DNA of 64,000 nucleotides from Rotaria macrura (Eukaryota > Rotifera > Eurotatoria > Philodinida > Philodinidae): positions 1 to 64,000 of the forward strand of contig OENT01000562.1 of NCBI GenBank assembly GCA_900239685.1. The letters are read 5' to 3'. The number at the start of each line of letters is the position of its first letter. Position 1 is the first letter of the stretch. This document shows, one piece after another, positions 36,036-49,000 of this stretch. Position numbers and translations under genes: made by a program. The notes beneath the pieces were generated by a model. It was not told the DNA's origin, did no database searches, and saw only the letters and a program-made list of their open reading frames with translations.

Positions 36036-36413
36036 TCAAATCAAATTGTGTATTTTCATCAGATTCTTATTACCAATCATTTCTTCAATACATTGATCAG
36101 ATGATATGATCAACAATTGAAATGCTGCTGTTATCGTTATTTTTATCGATGTTTGACTTGAATTAATACATGACCAGAAATATTCATTTTTTAATGTTGA
36201 TTTCGACTTTATTCGTCGAGCATAATTTGTTAAATTCCATGAATGTATAGCTGGTATCAGTGACATGTGTTCTAAAAATGTAATTAGGTATTTCAAACAC
36301 AAAAAGAAACAAGTATTTTTCTCTAAGAATGAATTATTTAAGCTAGACAATACACAATAAGTATTGTTAGCAAAACAAAAGAAGAAACAAAAACTGTTTG
36401 CTTGATTGTTCAC
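36036..36413 (-). CDS. Possible small gene or exon downstream of UCK, function unknown
   Basis: An open frame of up to 125 codons ends at 36036. Its last ~75 residues (from SLIPAIHSW) have a balanced, coding-like composition and read as amphipathic helices (AAFQLLIISSDQCIEEMI). A polypyrimidine tract plus AG (TTTTTCTTTTCTC...ATATAG) lies just before the frame, like the acceptors upstream of WDR83 and UCK. No ATG is near the frame start. It could be a fourth member of the putative gene cluster or an exon of an unseen gene. Confidence 0.3.
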   Translation of the reverse strand: MNNQANSFCFFFCFANNTYCVLSSLNNSFLEKNTCFFLCLKYLITFLEHMSLIPAIHSWNLTNYARRIKSKSTLKNEYFWSCINSSQTSIKITITAAFQLLIISSDQCIEEMIGNKNLMKIHNLI

Positions 36414-36494
36414 TATATATTAAAAGAGAAAAGAAAAAACAAACAACGAGAAACCACGAGATTCTCAATCTGACACATATTGGTTGATTTCCAC

Positions 36495-39485
36495 TTAATG
36501 CGGTCTTGCTCGTGCATTGTGTTCGGTTGGTTGTTGACTATCACTTTTTGCTGGTTTACATTTAAGAAAATCTCGTATATGTTGAACAATAAGATCAACA
36601 GCAACATGATTATCAGCGCCACGTGGTATAATAACATCGGCATATTTCTTTGTTGGCAAACAAAAATCTTCAAACGATGGTTTAACATAATTTGTATAAC
36701 CAGTTAAAACATGTTCTAAATTTCTACCATGTTGTTTCATATCACGTAAGACACGACGCGCTAAACGAGTATCAGCATCCGTATCAACGAATAATTTCAT
36801 TTGGAATAAATTCTATGAAAAGATAAAGCAAATCAATTAAAAATGATTCATCTATAAATGCAGTTTGAACTAAGATGAAAATAATTGATCGTGCTCATAT
36901 TGAAAATACCTCATAGTTATTCAGCGAAGCAAAAGATGTTTTGTTGTTATAGTGTTCCGTATTTCAGTTTTTTTAATACTCGTACTCAGTAATAAAATCG
37001 AACTTGAGCATTTACACTGAACAATCTTTAGATTGTGATCTTACGAATCAGATAATTTCTTGTCAATTTCATCGAAAACAAAATTTCATGTCTGTTCAAA
37101 TAAGTGTTCTGCAATGAAATGACTTAAAACTATTCTTTTGATCCACATCCACATCATAGTGTTGTGCACGATGCGAGTAAATATTATCGATGCGTATATG
37201 TTCTACTTTCTTTTGTAACATTGAGCTAGTATGGATCCTATCCAGAGATTGATTAATTAATTTCAGTTATAATACTAACGAAGTGAATATTTTCTGTATA
37301 GTTCTACAACAAGCCATCAACATATGCATAGTATAATAATAGCTTTTATGTTGAATATGACTTTCTAGTATACATTCTATTCATCATATCCGTTTAAGTT
37401 CACATTCTTCTCAATATGATTATTTGAGTAAACTTCTACTCTATTCGATAGTATGATTAAGAGAAAGGAATAAAAGTATCTTGCCACTAGAGTCCATTGG
37501 GATCTATGTATCAGCATTATATAGCTCATCCTTACTACAGATCTCAAAGTTTTAAATAATAATGTTAAAGAAACAAATCGAATAGCTACGATTACTTATT
37601 AGTTAATGTTTCCATGGGTTGTTGATCTTTCCGAGGTATCTAGATATAGATGAGCAAAATCAGGCAAAACAGAATATACAACCCATTCATTCGACTCTTA
37701 TTCTCCACAAAAACTTTCTTTTTGAATAATTTCTTTTATCCTAGCCTTAATTAAAACTATTTGCTCTTTTACATGACTTTTAATTAAAACTAAGTAATTA
37801 ATTCAAATGTAATTAGTGAATATCTTTTGAACGATATGATATAAAAAAAAGTATGAAAACTTCAGAATAGACTCTGAAATCCAAGCTACATCTATGGTAA
37901 AATTTTCTATCAGATCAAATTCCAACGGATTTCGTCCAAAAAACTGACTTCATAAATAAGCAATTCTGTATAGAAATAAATCCTGTTATGTTACCATAAT
38001 CCCAGGACTCTGAGCAAGGATTCGTACGATTTAATAATCTTTTCCAAACTTTTTATTTTATTGTGTGGATATCTTTTCGGTAAGTGTGTTGTTACTGCAT
38101 CACGTCACTAACACCACATAAACGAAATTTACTTTAAAATGTAAACATATTCAGAAAAAATGTTAAGCAGATATTTTTAGCACCAGGAGTCGTCTGCAAG
38201 ATGTAGTATTTAGTTTTTGAAAAAAGTATTTCAATTTGCAGATTTTTCAAATTGAAATGCTTGCAATGGAAGTTGATTTCCTTTTTTAAGTCACGTCGCT
38301 AACTAATGGTTAGACCCTATGTATCTACAATGCTTCAGTTTGTATCATCTTGGTCGAGTAATAAGATCCTTATACAGCAGTGTTCAGTGAAATACGAGAA
38401 CTTTTTCTTGTTTTTAGGATGATCCGTAATGATCGATTTGGGACAAGATCCCGACGTGGATACCTCCAGGCTAATAAACTTAAATAGAAGTCGTTCTTCG
38501 AATAGAACATGAACTTGCAAGAAAGGAATTGATTGGTGAAGTCTCGTTATTCGTTTGCGTTTATGATCAGTTACATATTTTCTTTTGACGAATATATTTT
38601 TTCAATCTCGCTATAAGACGATCGAAAAAAAAAAGATTACTATATATCTATGATAAATCTCAGTTCATGACAAGTTAGAATAGTATTTATTTTACGACCT
38701 AATTTCATTCTGCAGGTATAAAACGGACAAAAGAAAAGTTATAGAAGAAGCGTCAGAAAACACATGTATTCTCTTCATATCAATTCTTATCTATTCATTC
38801 GTTTCTCCAATAAGACGAGACAGATGATGTTTTTACTCATAGAAGAAAATTAAGGCTTTATTAACTCGTTTCACAGCCTTATTCCATCACGTGACTAATC
38901 GAGCCAAGAAAAAAACAATAGATACTCGATGAAATCAACCTAACTCGATTGGATATTAGGTAGGTTGATATCTTATTTTCTTACTCGAATTTCTGGAAAG
39001 TAAAAAATCAAAATTCCTTCAATTATAATGACGGGCACCGGTTGAATTGTATCCACAACTCCTTCTACATGTTCATATTTTCCTGTATTATAACGACCAA
39101 TCTAAAAATGTCAATGCGAATAAATATCGATAAACTTCTTATGTCTTTCTTACTTGAACTGTTTTACCATTAAGTAAATCTTGTAGAGTTCGATATAGAC
39201 TTTTTTCATCAAAAGCATCAGGATGATCAATATTATAATTTCCTCGTAGAGCCATTTCACGTTGTTCAGCTGTTTTCGGTTTATAGAAATTTTCCATTGG
39301 TATAACAGTGACAAGACTTGCATGATCAGGATCAGCTGTTGATTGCAGATCTTCAACTATTTTTTGACATACAGTTGATTTACCTAAATAAATACGTATG
39401 CATATGAAATATCTATTGTATAAGTAAAATATTTACCTGAACATGGACCACCGGCAACACCAATTAAAAATGGAACAATGGGCAT
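36495..39485 (-). CDS. UCK: Uridine-cytidine kinase
   Basis: Four exons (39437-39485, 39154-39383, 38985-39101, 36495-36812) give 237 aa. The Walker A loop GGPCSGKST lies at 12-20. Further family blocks are [27 protein letters not shown] and [16 protein letters not shown]. The enzyme phosphorylates uridine and cytidine in cytosolic pyrimidine salvage. Two positions are unusual. The family QDSFY motif reads MENFY, replacing the proposed catalytic Asp by Glu (E47). The YDFxxHxR base-binding segment is replaced by RYNTGKYEH. The last intron is 2172 bp. The start lies 47 bp after the WDR83 stop on the same strand, with a strong polypyrimidine-AG 14 nt before the ATG. Confidence 0.92.
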
Positions 39486-39525
39486 AATTCAATTTATATC
39501 TTAAACGAAACAAAAAAAAACAATA
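39486..39525 (-). promoter_or_regulatory. Putative trans-splice acceptor upstream of UCK
   Basis: On the minus strand the WDR83-UCK gap holds a run of ten T within a T-rich tract, followed by TTTCGTTTAAG; the AG is at 39501-39500, 14 nt before the UCK ATG. The 47-bp gap leaves no room for a separate promoter. This fits spliced-leader addition, known in bdelloid rotifers, but it could also be a cis acceptor of a longer 5' UTR. Confidence 0.5.
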
Positions 39526-39532
39526 ATTATTA

Positions 39533-42500
39533 TTATTCAAAGCCTCCACTAACAAATTTAGGAACATGAATTGGTTTTTCATTTATAATAGTTTTTTTAA
39601 TTTCTTGTTTTTCTTCGATATTATCGGTCTTTTTCCACATATAAATATTTCCTTCTTGAGCTGTTAGTAATTTATCGTCTTTTGGATGATGTGTTAATGT
39701 ATTCACTGATTTTCTATTATCAGGCTCATGTTCAACGGCACATATTTGCTTAGCTGTTAATAAATTCCAACATATCAAACGGCCATTCTCTGAACCACTA
39801 TATACGAATTGATCATCGTTTGATAGAGCACTTTCAATCATATACGTATTATTTGTATAATCAACAAATGTTTGTAATAATTTGGAATTCAATTTATCGA
39901 ACAACATCATTTGACTTGATAATGTTCCGACAAGAAAACATTGTTGATCATGTGAAAGATTAATATATGTTAGATTATGTCCAATAAAATTATCATATAA
40001 TTTACCATAACGTATATCATATATACGAACACGTTGATCGAGTGAAGTTGTTAATAATTCATGATTACCTAATGCTATACTTGTAACACTATCTTTAGCA
40101 TCGTCTAACACTTGAATAGGATCGTATTCACGTGATTTAACATCCCATATTTTTACAGTACCATCAATCGATGCCGAGAATATGATTGTTGCTTCTTCAT
40201 TAAAACGTACAGCTTGTACACGTCCTAAAAGTTTGATCGAAATCAATTCAAGTATATTGGGTTAAATCAAAATTTTCGAGCTAGGTTGTTGCGTTTATTT
40301 GGAAAACGAATTATCTATCAAGTTTTTCTCTATCAGTGACTTATCGAGATTGGATGATATTCATATCAATTTACCTTATATACATTAGATACATTGTTAT
40401 CATATTCTTAGTTTCAATCAGCATCTACCGGATAATATTGAATGGTACGCGTGACATATCTTTGGATGCTTAGATACAGTTCACGAAAATTTCAATTATA
40501 TTCTTTGATATTTTCTTTCCTAAATAAACGAAGAAAGTTCTGAACATGCTGAATTTTTTGTTCTGTATCCGTTGAATATTAAATGCAGTTTACAGTATAC
40601 AAAGTGGCATTTTTTCTAATACAATACAGGTGTCGATAATGTTGTAACATTTTCGTATTTAGTATATATCTCGGGTTCTGGCTAGGCATATGATAAAACT
40701 TTGAATACTTTTCAAAAATATAAATCATGAAATGCTCTATCAATACTATGTAGACCAAATCCTATAGGAAGTCAGAAGAGTCCTCGAAATATTTTCTATA
40801 TGATGTAAAATGATGCGAAATGACTATGGCATATAAGTTGTTCATTTTGAGTTGAACAAAAATGATCACAACAAGTAAAAGGAAAACGAATTCAATAATA
40901 CTAGTTTCGTAGAATTCAAGATTTTATCAGATGCCTAACTCGAGACTTATGCGAAAGAAAAAATGTTGCAACATTATCCTTACCTGTGTTGTAGTAGAAA
41001 ACATGTCACTTTTTATACTGTAAACTGCGTTTCATATTCAACGTACGTAAACCAAAAGATGCACGACATTCAGGATTTCTGTCTACATTTAGTAGGGGAA
41101 TAGGTTAAAAATGTGCAGTTATTAAAAAATAGGATATATAATTGAAATTTTCATGGACACAGGAATGCTTATTAGAAATCTGTTTTTATATATCACAGAG
41201 TAAAATGTGATGTGACCCTTTATCTTGGAAGTAAAAACTTAGCTCTATATATAGAGTGACAAAAAGCGTTGGAAAATTACAACAAACTTACTAAAGAAAC
41301 ACTACACAACTTCTTGAGAGAAAGGGTAGATTCCAACATTTATGAAAGGAAAGAAAAACTCCATGATGCATAACTAACACTAATAGAAACGAATAAGAAC
41401 ATAAGGGATCATATGCAATCGTATCGAGCAACAGAGAAAATCCGAACGTATATCTATCGGAAGATGTATCTGTTCCCGAGTGACATTGACAATAAATTTC
41501 TTATTCATATCGTTGAATGAAACTGATGCTGCTATTTTCCTAGTCATGTCGTATGACATTTTGTCATACATAAACACGTATTTCAGATAGTTGTTCCTAT
41601 GCTTAACTGATATTTCGTAAAAAGATATCGCATATATCATTCAATATTTTAACAACATATCTCTTGTACGTAAGATTGATATTGTATGCTTGAACGTGCA
41701 TGAACCTGAGTTCGGTTAATTTCAATAAAAATAACCATGTAAGGTATACGTATATAAAAATGACTAGCAAAATTATCCAACGAGAGTATCAAGAAATATA
41801 AATAAGAATCATATTCGTTAATTTAAGATGCACACAAAACTAAAATCCTAGCTTTTCAGCGCGTAGAACAAACTTGTATTGCTATATTTGAACAATATAG
41901 AAAAAATTACTTTCCACTAAATGAAACGTCTCCCTCGAGTCTAAGATTGATTCTAGGTGGCAAACTGGTTTTTTCATAGAAAATAATGAAAACAAAGCTT
42001 TATGTTCTTCCCAAAGTTAGCTGTATTTCACCCGAAAAAAAAACTAGCAGATGACTTGAAGACGTCTCAGTTAGTAGACAATTTTATGCTCTAGTTTTCT
42101 ATGTTGCTAAAATGAAAATATATCTCAGTGTTCTACGTGAATGTACAGAAAGGAAAAATATAACCATGATATATCGTGTGATTTTTTCAGAATAAAGTGA
42201 ACGACGAGTAGTTTATTAATGAGATTTTCAACATGAAATCAGATAGCTATGTGTAGATTATAATCGTCAGCGGTTTACTTTGATTTTAGAACAGCCTAAA
42301 CAATTTTTTTTGAAGATCTTCATCTACGCGTTTAAAATGAGAAAAAGTGAATTTTTCAATTATATTGACATGAAATACAGTTAATGATCATTGAACAATG
42401 ATTCTCAACAGATTGTGATCTCTCTTACCATAAGAAAAAAGTTAACTAGAGAAGTACGAATCTTGGGCAAGAAAAAAAACAAATCAAATTGAAAGCTCCT

Positions 42501-43631
42501 TCACTGATGAAAATGTTGTATAGGCATGGAATGTTGCAGTTGATTTCAGCTTGTGATGAAAGATCTGTAATTCAAATCATTACCAAAATATATTTGAATC
42601 TTAACTTCTAGAAAACTCAATGATTCCGGAAGATTTTTTTAAAATTTGCTTGAATAAGAAATAGTTTTATTTGCCGCCAGCGAAGATGATAAACATTTTC
42701 GTTTGTACGAAAAATCTGTTGTACTGCTAAAATCTACCAATTTGATGAAAGCTGTTTGAAACTATCGTAGCCTATGAGATTTGAACTTATACTAAGCTTT
42801 GTATCTCAGCCACCTATGTAAACGTTTATAGTTGCGTACTAAGGATTTTCTACTTGATGTCATGATGCTTCACTGCATTCTACGATATGAGTATGGTAAA
42901 ATCATGAAATATCAGAATTAAATCAGAATTTTCAATTAAAAATAGGAAGATCAGGAAGGAAACTTTGCTGTGAGATAAGCATGCTGCTCTAATATGGAGG
43001 ACAAAATAAAATCAACATTTATGAGAGAACACTTAACACATGCTATTTTCTATATACCTTCAAGTGACGCTCAAGTATTCAATCACTTCGATAGAAAAGT
43101 ATCATTAATGAAACTGAGTAGCTAGAAAAAAAACATCTCATCGAAGTCTTAAATTTCACCATTCATAAATATCTATCGAGATCCTATTCAAAATTAAAAA
43201 AAAAGACAAATAATACATAAGAAATCTTTTATACCAGCATGTGCATGATATTTTTTCACAATTTTACCACTCATCACATCAATATACAAAACTCGTTTAT
43301 CAACACCACCTAAAACAACGTAAGAATAATATTCATATTATGATCGATTAGTAAATAAATACCGGAACATATTCGACTATTGTCAAACGAACTATGTACA
43401 TCAAGTACTTCTTGACTATGTCCTGTGTAGGTTTTTATAGCTAAACTACTATCAGGCTTCCATAATTTAATTGTTCGATCACTACCCGATGTTAGACAAT
43501 AATTGCCGTCGATATTATATCGTACACAACGGATAGCACCTTGAGCAGCTGAAAATTTTCGTTCAAGCTAATTTTAAACAAATATATGTGAGACAAAAAA
43601 AACAAAAGAACACTCATACACACACCTGCAT
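39533..43631 (-). CDS. WDR83: WD40-repeat scaffold WDR83 (MORG1)
   Basis: Four exons (43626-43631, 43363-43567, 43235-43309, 39533-40224) give 325 aa; the human protein is about 315. The first coding exon contributes only Met-Gln before a GTGTGT donor. Seven WD40 blades are readable, including SGSDRTIKLW, ICSGGVDKRVLYID, SASIDGTVKIWD and SGSENGRLICW. The block RVQAVRFNEEATII is characteristic of MORG1. In other animals the protein scaffolds ERK signalling and associates with spliceosomal complexes. The third intron is 3010 bp, against 53-58 bp for the other two. It lies between beta-adaptin (167 bp upstream) and UCK (47 bp downstream), all on the same strand. Confidence 0.92.
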
Positions 43632-43674
43632 TTAATCAGGTCAAAGAATGTATATCTATTTCAAAAATTTCAGA

Positions 43675-43692
43675 TCTACAAAAAAAAAGAAT
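43675..43692 (-). promoter_or_regulatory. Putative trans-splice acceptor upstream of WDR83
   Basis: A TTCTTTTTTTTTGTAG tract (minus strand) ends 44 nt before the WDR83 ATG and about 120 nt after the beta-adaptin stop. Together with the AATAAA at 43754-43749, this is the arrangement expected at a junction in a trans-spliced operon. Confidence 0.45.
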
Positions 43693-43748
43693 ATAAAAAA
43701 ATGCTTTTCTTTTTGTTCTTCCAAATGATTATTTTCTTAGGAGTATAA

Positions 43749-43754
43749 TTTATT
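43749..43754 (-). terminator. Poly(A) signal AATAAA for beta-adaptin
   Basis: AATAAA on the minus strand begins 44 nt after the stop codon of the beta-adaptin gene and precedes the WDR83 5' region. Confidence 0.5.
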
Positions 43755-43798
43755 GATCAAAATAAAAAAAAGAATAATGGACAGTTTCGATTTTCTTT

Positions 43799-46033
43799 TT
43801 AAGTACTACCAATCATACGTTCATATGCTTGGACGATTAAATTCGCAACATCGGGAACTTTTGTTTTGAGCGAAAACTAAATGTAAAATAAAAAAACAAG
43901 ATAGATTTTGCCAATATATTTTAAAATAAAATTTCTTTTCTCTTTTCTTACAGTAATTGTTCGATTTCCTGGCGTAATTTTTAATTCTACCATAGCAAAA
44001 ATCCCATTGGTTAATTTAATTGTTTGATAGAGCATTTCTTTTTGTTCAATAACTGTTCGTGATATCGTATGAATATTATTTAAACGTAATTTATTTTGTA
44101 AATCATCAACCGATAAATTATTTATATTTTGTAATTGATGTTTGACTTCGTTCATTTCCGGTATTTCTTGCCATGTTTGTACAAATGTCATTTTATCCAT
44201 TTCTCCATTATGAACAAAATAAACATGTATAGGTACAATACAATTAAAATAGAATATGTCAATATTATTTTTTACAGCAACTTGAAGTATTGTTAATGGA
44301 TCCATTTTCATTATTAATCCATTCGTATTTAATATTATTTGTGTTGATACAGTTTGATTTGGAAATAGTGGACTTGTTATTTGTAAGGGTTGCGCTGGTG
44401 ATAAACCAAAACTATTACGATTTATTTGTAATGCAAAATCATTCATAGGTTGTAATGCTTTATTTGTAAAATCCATGTCCATAACAATTTGATTATTACG
44501 AAGAGCGAATGTACCAGATATTTCAAGACCTTTACCTTTCTGCGCACTTAACCAAACCTTCAAAGAAAACATTAGATGGGTGTAAAAACAAGAAAATGAA
44601 CATACGCAAAACAAATCTACTACATCGATGTCAAATAAAATTTACAGTTTAAATCTAATATCATAGACAGTACAGCCCAATAAAATGGTTGCTTATCAAG
44701 CATAAAAATGACTCATATAAAACTAAGAATGACTAAAAACAATAATACGTATCAAACAGACATTTACGAATATTCTACAAACAACCATGAAGATATTTTG
44801 ATGGTGCCTAGGAACATGCAATGTGATTTCTGACAGGTTATATTCAAGAAAAATCATTTGTGTTTCAATAAACAAATAAGATTTAGTTTAGTTTACTATT
44901 TTAAGAAAAAACTCTTCATTGATTACGAATCTACTTCAATGATTTGAACTTTTCAATACATGATACAGTATTCATTGCTTTTCGTCAGTAACGAGAAGCA
45001 TATCCGAAATTTAGACTTAAAAAAATTGATAAATTTCTTACGATATCAAAAATGATATATCTATTAAAGATTATTATGCTTACTTTGGTAATTCAAATCA
45101 TAGCTGACAATAGGTGTTTCCAAGACTCTTTGTATGGGGGACGGGTGGAAAGCAGGCCTTAAAATCGGGCCACATTTTTATGCTGGTCCAGCCGGTACCG
45201 AGCCAAGCATTTACATATCATGCCCACACGGCCAGGCCCAATTTAGAATAGCACTATTAAAAGTGTATTTCTTTTACAAAAAACATTTCTACACTATCAA
45301 GCTGCACAAACACTAGGGTCATTTGTAAGAATGTTGTAAAAATTTTATTGTCAAAGTAATCATAAGTTGAGTCAAATTCGACAATCTTTATGCCTTGAAA
45401 AGAGCATTCTCGAACTTCTTGAAGATTACCATTGATTAACAAAAGCTGTCTCAAGAATATAGCTCGTTGAACGATCACACACAGTGAGATCGTGAACATT
45501 TTAAGTTATGCTATTAATTTTAGTACGTAGTTGACCTCGTTAAAATTCGGTGGAACTCATGCTGCTTAATGTTTATGATAGAGTGACAGCCGTGTGCGTA
45601 GATCAACAATATATAAATGAATCAAATAAATTCTGTTTGTATTTATCAGATATATAAAGCTTTGAAATAGTTTGTACAATAGAGATTCTCGGTTATGAGG
45701 AGTTTCCAAGAGACAAAGATCGATTGCGATTCATTAACATAAGTTTATCTACTAAAATTGTTTGTTAAAATTCGATTAGGAAGGGCTGAAACAAATCACA
45801 ATCTACTTTCAATGTGGAAAAAATTAGATTTCTTTTTCTATTCAATTAGTTTAATTTCAATGAATGATTAACTGGAGATAATATTTTTTTTAAATCAACT
45901 CTATTCTATTTTCTGACATGGAAAATTTGATGAAAATAGAGATGAAGTCTGAGCCCCTAACCGAACCAGAACGTTCGGGTTCGTTGCATGGCTATGCCTG
46001 GCCCACCAGGCCCAATGCTAAAACCTATTTAGG

Positions 46034-46073
<40 letters not shown>

Positions 46074-49000
46074 TTCGAAGCCTGGTGGGAAGGGCAAGCC
46101 GCCCCCTCCCCCTCCCACTATTTCTATGTGTATTAATCTGGGTTGGCACGAAAAACTTTGTTGAAATTGACATTCTGCAAAAGTTCGTGAATGGTGTGAC
46201 TCCAAAAATAATAGCTTCTTCCAACAACCAAAACCAGTCGAGAGGTTTTGGACCTTTCTCACTTTTTATACATAACAATACTCAATGTATCATACAGACC
46301 AAAAATGACAACACAATACAATGAGTTCTAAACAATGGGAAAATAGGTAAAAATCAAAAATAGTCTCTTTACCAATGTTAAAATATTCCGTTTAATTGTT
46401 AATGTTTGTTTGCTATGAGAAATATTGCTAAAAGAAATTAAATTTCTTATTCGTTTTGTAAAAATGAATTGAGCGAAACAAACAGAGTTAGTTACGCTTA
46501 TTTAGTATTTACTGAAATGCACTTTGTTTTGACAATGCTTATTAATAGGAATATAGATGTGAACTATAAGTTATGAATTTTTATCTCGGTTCGCATTAAA
46601 TTAGATCAAATAAAACGTGCTTGGAGACATAAAGCAAATGCAGAGCAGAGAAAGCTTGCGAGAAAAATCAGTACAACTATTGATCATCAATCTATCATAG
46701 AAATGAATAAATGTAAAAAAATATATTTTTACTTCATGACTAGTTTGATAAATGAATTATATGTTGATGGGGAAAAAGATTTCCAATCGAAGTTCTTCTG
46801 TTTCTTTTTCTTTTTAATGATCATCCAAACTAGTCATATTCGGGATATACAATTTCCAATATTTGTTTTGTATGTCATATAGTAAATAACTCAATTATAT
46901 AATAGTTCTTTTGCTGAAATTTTGAAATTAGTGAAACAAAACAACAATCGACAAATATAACTTTATATTACCTCTTTTGCCAAAGTAAGTGCTGTATTAC
47001 TTGACGATGACATGCCAGAACTAGCAATATTTAAATTCAAATCACCAAATAAATCATCGAGATCATTTCCACTACTGGTCGTTATACGATTGGTAGGTAT
47101 TGATGTATTTGTATTCGTCAATGATGTTTGTGTACCACCCATATTTGAATCGAATCCAAGTATTGATGAAAGTTCTTCATCAAGTAAATTTGGTATAACT
47201 GATGGATTACGCTGTTGTGTTTGTTCGAATGTATTGATTAGTGCCGATGTTGTATTTGGCATTGAACCCAATACGTCAAAATCATCAATTAATGAGCCAA
47301 CATTATTACTAATAACAACCTGTTGTTGTTGTTGATTAGTTTGTACAGTGTAATTTCTACTATTATCATCATGCTCACCATGAGTTCCTGGACGATGTGG
47401 TAAATTTCGTTTTATTGAAAATCGTCCTTCAACAAATGTATTGGGTGGTTTATGATAAACCGATGCTAATGATCCAATATGACAAATAAGTTCATCGAGA
47501 AGCGTTGGCTCTAATAAATCTGTTTCTTCTGATATAAGTGGTTTTTCAGCTAGAACAACTTCTTTTGCTGCTTTTGGATCAGTTGATAAGAGACGCCAAT
47601 AGATATAACCACGATCACGTAAATCAGGATTATCAGTTTCCTGTAGAAATAAAATAGTATCATGTACAATACTTGACACAAGTTTTGATACAAAATAAAA
47701 ATGATTCTTCGTAATTTTCTTTCTCTACATCCTTTAAAGCTTTTATCTATGATACTCATTGTTTTTGAGTCCCAAAACTTCTGTCTTAATTGAAAAAGCA
47801 TCCATGCAATAGCATTATACTCATGTTATTAGAGCATGACTGACAACGAACAGAATAAGTGTTCAAGGATAACTATATTACAGCCAAAAACAAACATTGA
47901 ATCGGCTACATATGAAGCCAAAACTTGAATCGAACTTCCAAAGTTATCAGATGGCGTCAATTTTGAGTTTTGTCGACGTAAACAAATATTGAAACAAGAC
48001 GTACACCTGGGAATCTCAAGATGATCGAAAATTCTCAAGGTTAATTGTTTAGTATAAGAATGCACTAGTAAGACTGAGATTGATGCATCCATAGAAAATG
48101 ACAATCACACACCAGTATACCTCTACTTTAGGTACCACAACTGGCTTTCGGAGGAAGGAAAACGTTTTTTTAAGAAAATACAGACATTTTTTTTATATTA
48201 AGATTGCCGAATATAATTCCTAGCTTGGGAATACAAATATGCAATGAAAATCTAAGTTCACCGTGAAAAATTTATTAAAATCTTATTTCAGATTTAGATA
48301 TCTGGATTTACTGTCACTGACCCTTATGGAATTTCAATATTTTCTCAAGAAAAGCATTTCTTCAGCTGAAATTCAATCACGCAATCTACGGTACTGGTCA
48401 CCGTTATATCTCTAGTTAAATAGGTACTTGTTTTTTGTCACCCCTCGTTTGCCACTACAACTGAAAAACATGAAAACATAATCGATCCAAAGATGATATT
48501 CCTTAGCTATTATTATAGAACACTGACACCGCATAACATTTCATAACAGTCGTACGATATTCTGTTGGGAAAATGGAAAATTTCTCTGATTTGAAATTCT
48601 TCAAAATAAATTTCTAAAATACTTTTTCTTAGAAATATGATGACGAAACTTAGAATTTTCAACTGGCAGCGTTCATGATGGAAATAGTTTGATCATATCG
48701 ATTCAATAGTTCTATTTCAGAGTTAGTTAATCGATTTCATAGCTGAATAGTTCCAACTAATAAACAGTCGATGCAATGAAAATCTTCATACGAAGTACTA
48801 TACAATAGTTAACAACTCTTGAATTGTACGATCATTTTTCAGTTATCCTTACTCGTAGCAAACATACAATTCAACAATGATGGTATACATGAATAAAATC
48901 AATTGGACTAGATCGATTTATACTGTAAATTCGATCATTTTCTTAGATAAAATTCGATAAATTCAAGTATTACTTGTGTAACCAATGTTAAAACTCTTGT

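Noticed and set aside
46018..46324. Frames encoding poly Cys-Val or Thr-His on both strands
   Set aside because: They are translations of the (GT)18 microsatellite inside a beta-adaptin intron.
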